Positions 1 to 5,349 of a stretch of 17,651 nt of DNA are shown in pieces. How positions within the stretch are numbered: position 1 is the stretch's first letter; each line of letters begins with the position of its first letter. This stretch comes from JBFWML01 sp050251635. Lineage in GTDB: Bacteria; Campylobacterota; Campylobacteria; Campylobacterales; SZUA-545. The notes under the pieces were generated by a model, which was given only the letters and a program-made list of their open reading frames with translations, was not told the DNA's origin and did not search any database. The stretch is taken from contig JBFWML010000044.1 of the NCBI GenBank assembly GCA_050251635.1, positions 1 to 17,651 on the forward strand. Direction: 5' to 3'. The translations under genes were made by a program, and so were the position numbers.

Positions 1-52
1 CGGTTTGTTTGAACTCTTCGGGGTAGCGCGTGACTTTTCCTCCACGGCCCAT
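1..52 (-). CDS. IS3-type transposase OrfA, N-terminal fragment (partial)
   Basis: Only the first 17 codons are in the window: they read MGRGGKVTRYPEEFKQT, and the gene continues past the left edge. The stretch YPEEFKQ resembles the opening of the small HTH transposase subunit (OrfA) of IS3-family elements, which binds the terminal repeats and acts with OrfB, made by frameshifting. A good ribosome site (AGAAGGA) lies 8 bases before the ATG at 52. An inverted-repeat-like end sits about 75 bp upstream, a normal distance for IS3 elements. The rest of the gene cannot be seen, so intactness is unknown. The family call rests on a very short peptide. Confidence 0.5.
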   Translation of the reverse strand, partial: MGRGGKVTRYPEEFKQT

Positions 53-127
53 GGCGAAATCCTTCTGCGTGTTTAATGTCGTTATGTTAAACGGGATTTC
101 TTTGTTCTAGGGAGTGTAGCCAGTCCA
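1..127 (-). mobile_element. left part of a probable IS3-family insertion sequence
   Basis: Upstream of the transposase start, the minus strand begins at 127 with TGGACTGGCTACACTCCC. This has the TG start and the GC-rich, TGxxCTGxC-like form of IS3/IS150-group terminal repeats. The segment 53-126 is the expected leader between the repeat and orfA. The other end, its matching repeat and any target duplication lie outside the window, so the boundary at 127 is inferred from one end. The region is AT-richer than the genes that follow. Confidence 0.4.
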
Positions 128-261
128 AATTTAAAAAGGCCCATCTTCTCGACAATGTCCGCACTCTGCTCGGTCGTTAGAAAGGCGGGTGTGCGAAGCC
201 CGCACTCAAACAGCTCGGCAAGATATGACGTGGGTGCTTGCTTTTTGAGTTTATAGTGCAT
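82..261 (-). CDS. small unrecognised frame, possibly truncated by the IS
   Basis: A 59-codon frame starts at ATG 261 (N-terminus MHYKLKKQAPTSYLAELFE) and stops at TAA 82-84. About 44 codons lie outside the proposed insertion sequence. The remaining ~15 are read from the element's terminal repeat and leader, so the C-terminus looks like an accidental read-through into the IS. A weak AGCAGG lies a few bases before the ATG, and an in-frame stop lies upstream at 277-279. I do not recognise the protein. It is lysine-rich at the start and has no evident membrane segment or motif. It could be the remnant of an interrupted gene, a genuine small protein, or nothing. Confidence 0.25.
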   Translation of the reverse strand: MHYKLKKQAPTSYLAELFECGLRTPAFLTTEQSADIVEKMGLFKFGLATLPRTKKSRLT

Positions 262-327
262 CTGTGCCTGCTTAACTTATGTAGCTTTGTGCCAGATTTT
301 AGCTGTTTTGTTCTGATGATATTGTGT

Positions 328-360
328 GAAGAAAGGCAAAGGCCGGGGCAACGCCCGGCC
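328..360 (-). terminator. intrinsic terminator of the dehydrogenase gene
   Basis: A perfect 7-bp GC stem (GGCCGGG / CCCGGCC, 341-347 with 354-360) with a 6-base loop is followed on the minus strand by the T-rich tract TTTGCCTTTCTT. It lies 17 bases past the stop codon of the minus-strand dehydrogenase. Stem, position and tail all fit a rho-independent terminator. Confidence 0.7.
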
Positions 361-377
361 ACTAGAAGAAGAAGCGG

Positions 378-1592
378 TTATTTAACTTCGCGGGTTTCGT
401 CGGGTTTCATTTCGATGATCTCCCACGGCAGACCCTGTTTATTCAGTTCGTCCATAAAGGCGTCGGGGTCGAGTTGTTCCATGTTCCACACGCCCTTTTT
501 CTGCCATTTGCCCTCCAGCATCAGCTTCGCGCCAATCATCGCCGGAACGCCGGTGGTGTAGCTGACCGCTTGGCTTAAAACCTCGCGGTAGCACGCTTCG
601 TGATCGCAGGTGTTGTGGATGTAAATCTTGCGTTTTTTGCCGTCCTTGACCCCTTCGAACACGCAGCCGATGTTGGTTTTGCCCTTGGTGCGCGGGCCCA
701 AGCTCGCCGGGTCGGGCAGCAGGGTTTTAAGAAACTCGATCGGCACGATTTTTTGGCCCTTATGCTCCACCGGCGCAATGCCCAGCATCCCTACGTTCTC
801 AAGGCAGCGCATATGGGTCAGGTAGCTTTGGCCGAAGGTCATAAAAAAGCGGATGCGCTTCAGTCCGGTGATGTTTTGCACCAGACTTTCGAGCTCTTCG
901 TGGTAGAGCAGATAGCTGTCCTTGGGGCCCACATTGGGGTAATCCCACACCATTTTAATACTCAACGGATCGGTCTCGATCCATTGGCCGTTTTCCCAGT
1001 AGCGGCCCTTGGCGCTCACTTCGCGCAGGTTGATTTCGGGGTTGAAGTTGGTGGCAAACGGGTAGCCGTGATCGCCCGCGTTGCAGTCGAGAATGTCGAG
1101 GTAGTGGATTTCGTCGAAGTAGTGTTTGAGGGCGTAGGCGCTAAACACGTTGGTCACGCCGGGGTCGAAACCGCTGCCCAACAGGCCCATGATGTTCGCC
1201 TTTTTGAACGCGTCATTTTTGGCCCATTGCAGTTTGTATTCAAACTTGGCGGTGTCGGGGTGTTCGTAGTTGGCGGTGTCCAGATAGTCCACGCCGGTTT
1301 CGATACACGCGTCCATGATCGCTAGGTCTTGGTAGGGCAGGGCCACGTTGATGACGATGTCGGCTTTGGTGGATTTGATCAGCTTAACCACTTCGGCGGT
1401 CACGTCGGCATCGACGCTTGCGGTGGCAATGCTGACGTTGTGCATCTTCTTGATTTCGCCTGCAATCTCGTCGCACTTGGACTTCGTGCGGCTCGCCAGC
1501 GTAATGTTGCCGAAGGTCGCGGCGTTCATGGCGCACTTGTGGGTGACCACGCGGCCCACGCCGCCCGCGCCGATAATCAACGTGTTTTTCAT
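378..1592 (-). CDS. carboxynorspermidine/carboxyspermidine dehydrogenase (saccharopine dehydrogenase family)
   Basis: Predicted cytosolic NAD(P)H enzyme that reductively condenses aspartate semialdehyde with a diamine (putrescine or diaminopropane) to carboxy(nor)spermidine. This is the step before NspC-type decarboxylation in the alternative spermidine pathway. The 404-residue product starts MKNTLIIGAGGVGRVV, a Rossmann dinucleotide-binding GxGGxG at residues 8-13. It continues with the family's middle-domain segments GSGFDPGVTNVFSAYA and DCNAGDHGYPFATNFNPE. Its length fits the roughly 400-residue family. I chose ATG 1592 because GGAGAAACC lies just upstream. A longer frame from 1640 would have no leader and would lack this ribosome site. 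No decarboxylase gene is adjacent. The gene is monocistronic here, ending at a terminator. True saccharopine dehydrogenase is the main alternative, and phylum and motifs argue against it. Confidence 0.85.
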   Translation of the reverse strand: MKNTLIIGAGGVGRVVTHKCAMNAATFGNITLASRTKSKCDEIAGEIKKMHNVSIATASVDADVTAEVVKLIKSTKADIVINVALPYQDLAIMDACIETGVDYLDTANYEHPDTAKFEYKLQWAKNDAFKKANIMGLLGSGFDPGVTNVFSAYALKHYFDEIHYLDILDCNAGDHGYPFATNFNPEINLREVSAKGRYWENGQWIETDPLSIKMVWDYPNVGPKDSYLLYHEELESLVQNITGLKRIRFFMTFGQSYLTHMRCLENVGMLGIAPVEHKGQKIVPIEFLKTLLPDPASLGPRTKGKTNIGCVFEGVKDGKKRKIYIHNTCDHEACYREVLSQAVSYTTGVPAMIGAKLMLEGKWQKKGVWNMEQLDPDAFMDELNKQGLPWEIIEMKPDETREVK

Positions 1593-1618
1593 GGTTTCTC
1601 CTGCGAAAAATTGGCCGA

Positions 1619-1624
1619 ATTCTA
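1619..1624 (-). promoter_or_regulatory. candidate -10 element for the dehydrogenase gene
   Basis: TAGAAT on the minus strand (one mismatch from TATAAT), directly preceded by TG, lies about 27 bases before the ATG at 1592. It would give a leader of about 20 bases containing the ribosome site. No good -35 is visible at the usual spacing. Confidence 0.35.
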
Positions 1625-1648
1625 CACTATTTGGGGGCAAAATGATTG

Positions 1649-1665
1649 CATTGCATTTTGTAATG
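1649..1665. promoter_or_regulatory. candidate operator dyad between dehydrogenase and S24 repressor genes
   Basis: CATTGCATTTTGTAATG is a near-perfect inverted repeat: 7-bp half sites around a 3-base centre, six of seven pairs complementary. It lies in the 132-bp divergent intergenic region, 60 bp before the repressor start. Its size and symmetry suit a dimeric HTH protein, and the adjacent autocleavable repressor is the obvious candidate. No second copy was seen, so assignment is inference. Confidence 0.35.
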
Positions 1666-1724
1666 TTTTAGTGGGGGTAGGTCACAATGCGCTAACTTTT
1701 CGAGCGAAAACCCAAGGAGTCTCC

Positions 1725-2384
1725 ATGAACACCTTTGATGAAGTGATTGAGCGGGTTCGGGACGTGATCAGTCAGGAGATCGGGCGCGGCCGCGTGATGG
1801 ATCGCGACGTGGCGCGGGCGCTGGATCTCTCGCCCGGCAATCTGGCCACCCTAAAAAGCCGCGATCGGCTGCCCATGGAATCGATTGCGGCTTTTTGCGC
1901 CAAACGGCGAATCAGCATCAACTGGCTGCTGTTCGATCAAAGCGCGGAATCGCTGGTGGCGAACACCGAAAAATACGCCTATGTCCGCTACTTTAAAGAT
2001 GTCCGCGTTTCCGCCGGCGGCGGCGCGTTTGATGCGGAGGTTGAAGCCGAACAGTTACCCCTGCCGCCCGTGTGGGTGGAAAAGCTGGGCGGCGAGCGGG
2101 AGCTGGAGCGGATCGAAGCAGTCAATGTGACCGGCGATTCGATGGAACCCACTTTAAAGGGCGGCGATATTTTGTTTATCCACCGCGATCGCCAGAACTT
2201 CCGGCGCGGCGGCGTGTTTGCCGTGGCGACGCCCCACGGCCTGTTTGTCAAACGGCTGGAACTGCAGGTGGACGGCGCGTTACTGCTCATTTCCGACAAC
2301 GCCGATTATCCGCCCCAAAAGGTCGCTTCCGGCGAAGTGGAGGTGTTGGGTCAAGCGGTGGCGGTCTTTAGCTCCGAGCTTTAA
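1725..2384 (+). CDS. HTH/S24-peptidase autocleavable repressor (CI/LexA-like)
   Basis: A 219-residue transcriptional regulator. The N-terminal helical region (about 5-70) holds an XRE/CI-type helix-turn-helix (DRDVARALDLSPGNLATLK). The C-terminal part (about 85-219) is an S24/LexA-like peptidase: nucleophile Ser139 in VTGDSMEPTL, general-base Lys176 in GLFVKRLEL, and a likely Ala97-Gly98 self-cleavage site in VSAGGGAF. Proteins of this family repress until RecA filaments on damaged DNA stimulate cleavage. Start ATG 1725 has a strong AAGGAG (1714-1719). The open frame reaches back to 1329, but only over the dehydrogenase gene. The stop TAA overlaps the next gene's ATG, so repressor and polymerase are coupled. 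A dyad upstream may be its operator. The DNA target and RecA dependence are inferred. Confidence 0.85.
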   Translation: MNTFDEVIERVRDVISQEIGRGRVMDRDVARALDLSPGNLATLKSRDRLPMESIAAFCAKRRISINWLLFDQSAESLVANTEKYAYVRYFKDVRVSAGGGAFDAEVEAEQLPLPPVWVEKLGGERELERIEAVNVTGDSMEPTLKGGDILFIHRDRQNFRRGGVFAVATPHGLFVKRLELQVDGALLLISDNADYPPQKVASGEVEVLGQAVAVFSSEL

Positions 2385-3661
2385 TGATTATTCACCTTGA
2401 TCTCGACTGCTTTTTTGTCAGCGCCGAACGGACGCGAACACCGGAGCTTCGCGGTGTGCCTGCGGTGGTGGTTAACCGCAACGACACGGCGATTTTTTCC
2501 AACGAAGCTAAACCCAAAATGGCCTTCGGCGATTATCGCGGCGCGTTCGCGGGGCCGTGCTGGTACGACAAATTCGGCCGCTCTAAAGACTGGCGCGAAC
2601 ACTTTATAGAAAACGGCAAAATTCGCGGCATTGTGGTGGCGGCCAGCTACGAAGCTAGAAGCCACGAGATCAAAACCGGAACTCCGCTGGGCGAAGCACT
2701 GGCTAAATGCCCCAAACTCAAAGTGTTGCCCACGGATATGCCCTTTTATTACGGGCTTTCCAAAGAGCTGGCGGACTTTTTGCAGGAGCGTATTCCGGTG
2801 CTCGAGCAGTTCAGCATCGACGAGTTTTTCGGCGATCTGTCCGGCTGGGTCGAGGACGGTGAAGTCGAAGGTTTTATCCGCGATTTGCAGGCCGAGGTGT
2901 ACAAAAAACTGCAACTGCCCGCCACCATCGGTGCATCCTCCACCAAGGCGATCGCCAAGCTGGCGGCCAAAAGCACAAAACCCTTCGGCACGCGGGTGGT
3001 AAAACCCGGAGAAATCGCCGGATTTATCGAAAACAAACCCATCCGCGCTCTAGCGGGTATCGGACGGCAAACGGCGGCGCACTTGGAGCGTTTTGGCGTT
3101 AAAACTCTGGGCGAAGCGGTGCGCGCGCCGTCGCTTCTGGAGGCAATGGGTAAAAACGGGCGGCGGATTTTGGCGGAGCTCAAGGGCGAGGGCGGGGCCG
3201 GCGTGGAGCCTGCGTCGCCGCGCAAACGCATCGGTATTTCGCGCACCTTTGATCCGGTGAACGATCGCGCCGAGGTGCGCCGCCGTTTGATGGTGCTGGC
3301 GCGGCATCTGGCCTTTACGATCACCTCGCTGGGGCTTGAGCCGACCCATTTTCAGATGGCGATCGGTTACCGTTACGGCGGCGGCAATTCGCTTTCGGTT
3401 GAAAGCGGGCGGATTTTTAGCGAACCGTTGCTGCGTCATCTGGTGCGGGAAAACCTAAGCGCCCTGGACACGCTGGGCGGTTCGCCGGTGACCTATCTGG
3501 GCATAAACGCCGGCCATTTCGCCGATCGGCATACGCCCCGCACGGTCAGCTTGCTCAATCTTGAGGACGATCGTAAAAACCGCCGCCTCAGCGACGCGGC
3601 GCAAAAGCTGCGCAACAAATACGGCGTGGACAGTCTGTGCTGGGCCGCCGAGCGCGGCTAG
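2384..3661 (+). CDS. dinB: Y-family DNA polymerase (Pol IV/DinB type)
   Basis: Error-prone lesion-bypass polymerase, 425 residues. Visible motifs are the N-terminal IHLDLDCFFVSAE (catalytic Asp6, probable steric-gate Phe11), the palm SIDEFFGDL (Asp146, Glu147), TIGASSTKAIAKLAAKSTKP, and a helix-hairpin-helix-like IRALAGIGRQTAAHLERFGV. The little-finger region follows. Between residues about 30 and 80 there is a 40-50 residue insertion relative to E. coli Pol IV, which I associate with the Campylobacterota form. No canonical QLxLF clamp-binding peptide is present at the C-terminus, which ends in LCWAAERG. The ATG shares its A with the repressor's TAA (TAATG), with no separate promoter, so expression should follow the repressor. 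UmuC is the alternative name; the start motif is more DinB-like. Confidence 0.9.
   Translation: MIIHLDLDCFFVSAERTRTPELRGVPAVVVNRNDTAIFSNEAKPKMAFGDYRGAFAGPCWYDKFGRSKDWREHFIENGKIRGIVVAASYEARSHEIKTGTPLGEALAKCPKLKVLPTDMPFYYGLSKELADFLQERIPVLEQFSIDEFFGDLSGWVEDGEVEGFIRDLQAEVYKKLQLPATIGASSTKAIAKLAAKSTKPFGTRVVKPGEIAGFIENKPIRALAGIGRQTAAHLERFGVKTLGEAVRAPSLLEAMGKNGRRILAELKGEGGAGVEPASPRKRIGISRTFDPVNDRAEVRRRLMVLARHLAFTITSLGLEPTHFQMAIGYRYGGGNSLSVESGRIFSEPLLRHLVRENLSALDTLGGSPVTYLGINAGHFADRHTPRTVSLLNLEDDRKNRRLSDAAQKLRNKYGVDSLCWAAERG
3658..3661. other. convergent stop codons sharing a CTAG palindrome
   Basis: The TAG of the plus-strand polymerase (3659-3661) and the TAG of minus-strand kinase 1 (read from 3660-3658) are both formed by the palindrome CTAG. 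The two genes therefore overlap tail to tail by four bases, and no intrinsic terminator can fit between them. Confidence 0.9.
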
Positions 3662-5349
3662 CTTGCCTTGAAGTTGCGCGCCTGCAAAACAAAGCGCGCG
3701 CCGCGATCGCTGTTTTGGGCTTGGATGCTCCCTTGGTAGCGGTCCTCCAAAATCCGGCGGATTAGATACAGCCCCAGACCCTTTTCGCGGCTTTTAAAAG
3801 CGGTGGTCGAGTAGGGCTCGAACAAAAAGGGCAGCACACCCGCGTCGATGCCCCCCGCTTCGTCTTCGACAATCACCTCGATCCCCTCCTCGCCCAGAGG
3901 CCGGGCGCTGACGGTGATAATGGTGCCGCTCAGCCGCCGTTCGTGAACGATGGCGATAACGTTCTCAAAAAGCTTGACAAAAATCTCCACCCAGTCGGTG
4001 CGGGCAGCCACCAGCCGGGTTTGGGGCTCGATCCGCATGCGCACATGAATCTGCAACGATTTAAGACGGCCCTCCAAAAGCCGCTGGGCCTCCTTGCAAA
4101 GCTCGTCGATTCCGGCAAAGGCGGGCGCTTCTTTGGACTGGTGCAGCTCGGTAAAGCGTGTGATGGTCATAGAAAGCGCCTTGAGTTCCGCCATGATGTT
4201 TCGCACCCACTCAGAAAGCTGCTCCCGCGCCGAAGGCTGCAGCGGCAACTCCTCTTCCATACGCTGGGCAATCAGGCCGATGACGTTAAGGGGCTGACGC
4301 CACTGGTGGGCGAGGTTGATCAGCAGGTTGGTGAGCGCCTGTTTGCGTCCCTGCTCGTACAAAATGGCGTTTTCCTGCGCCTTTTTCAGCTCGGTAATAT
4401 CGCGGGCAATCCCCTCAAGGGCAATCAAATTGCCCTGATTGTCGAAGATGGGCGTGTTGCGCTGCTCGGTCCAGATAATGCGCCCGTCCTTGCGCACCCA
4501 GCGCAGCAGCAGCGGTTTGCCGGGTTTGACCGCTTCGCCGGAGGCCACCTTCGTTAGCAGCGCGCGGTCTTCGGGGTGGATGAGCTTAAAACCCAGTTCG
4601 GGATCGGCGTAGTGATCTTCGGGGCTAAAGCCGGTCATTGCGGTCGAAGCGGGGCTGACGTAGCTAAAGCGCCGCTCAGGCAGCAGTTCGTAGCGAAAGA
4701 TCAAATCCTGCGCGTTCTCCGCCAGCCGCCTAAAGCGCGCTTCGCTTTCGCCCAGACGTTTTTCGCTCTTGCGGCGGGCTAGGATGTTGCGGATGAGCAG
4801 CGCAATCACAAGGGTTTGCACAATCAGGGCCGTGACCATGACGCGGTTAAAAAACTCGGTGCGCTCCGTCAGCTCCCGGGTGCGTTCGCCCACCAGCTCT
4901 TCGAGGCGGTTTTTGTAGCGGTGCAGCTCCTCTTCGGCAATCTGGCGCGAGCTGATATCGTGGATAATCGAAAAGAGCAACTCCCGTCCGCCCATGTGGA
5001 TCGGCCAGGAGTGAACCTCTACGGTTTTGATTGTCCCGTCCGCAAGGCGGTGGGGAAAAATAAAGTAGTTGCGCCGTTCCTTGAGTGCCCGCTGGCGCTC
5101 GGCGGCCACCTCTTTGGGGCTGAGAATGTTGATCTGGCTAATGAGCATCTCAGTCAGGCGCTCGCGGCTCATTTGGTAAAACTGCTCGGCCGCGCGGTTG
5201 GCATCGACAATGCGCCCGGAGCCGGGCTCGATCAGCATCATAATCGCGCCGTGCCGTTCAAACAGCTCGTAGGGCAGCGCCGCTTCGTCGGCCAGCAGAG
5301 CGCCAAACCACAGCGCAACCGCCGCTGCCGTCCTTAAGAGCGGTTTCAT
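3658..5349 (-). CDS. sensor histidine kinase 1: signal peptide, PAS, TM, PAS, HxWxQPL kinase
   Basis: A 563-residue membrane kinase. Domains in order: signal sequence or membrane anchor (1-20, ending FGALLADEA), a PAS-like domain (about 25-140), coiled coil, a membrane helix (about 170-188), a second PAS (about 205-322), a dimerisation helix with phosphoacceptor His348 in NLAHQWRQPLNV, and an ATPase domain (about 445-558). The N-terminal topology would place the first PAS outside the cytoplasm. The ATPase G1 box reads DEAGG (496-500) instead of DNGGG, and the N-box is weak (FENVIAI), though the G2-like GLGLYLI is intact. Its ATG overlaps the stop of kinase 2 (ATGA), so it is the second gene of that transcript. 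Its end overlaps the polymerase stop. No partner receiver is fused. Confidence 0.9.
   Translation of the reverse strand: MKPLLRTAAAVALWFGALLADEAALPYELFERHGAIMMLIEPGSGRIVDANRAAEQFYQMSRERLTEMLISQINILSPKEVAAERQRALKERRNYFIFPHRLADGTIKTVEVHSWPIHMGGRELLFSIIHDISSRQIAEEELHRYKNRLEELVGERTRELTERTEFFNRVMVTALIVQTLVIALLIRNILARRKSEKRLGESEARFRRLAENAQDLIFRYELLPERRFSYVSPASTAMTGFSPEDHYADPELGFKLIHPEDRALLTKVASGEAVKPGKPLLLRWVRKDGRIIWTEQRNTPIFDNQGNLIALEGIARDITELKKAQENAILYEQGRKQALTNLLINLAHQWRQPLNVIGLIAQRMEEELPLQPSAREQLSEWVRNIMAELKALSMTITRFTELHQSKEAPAFAGIDELCKEAQRLLEGRLKSLQIHVRMRIEPQTRLVAARTDWVEIFVKLFENVIAIVHERRLSGTIITVSARPLGEEGIEVIVEDEAGGIDAGVLPFLFEPYSTTAFKSREKGLGLYLIRRILEDRYQGSIQAQNSDRGARFVLQARNFKAS

Noticed and set aside
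600..1325. Long plus-strand open frame (241 codons) opposite the dehydrogenase gene
   Set aside because: It is antisense to a well-conserved family member, has no ribosome site, and its protein is a Val/Gly/His-rich mirror of the real gene. GC-rich codon bias keeps such frames open.
1329..1724. Upstream extension of the S24 repressor frame
   Set aside because: The extension lies over the dehydrogenase gene and promoter region. ATG 1725 has a strong AAGGAG and gives a normal N-terminus for the HTH domain.
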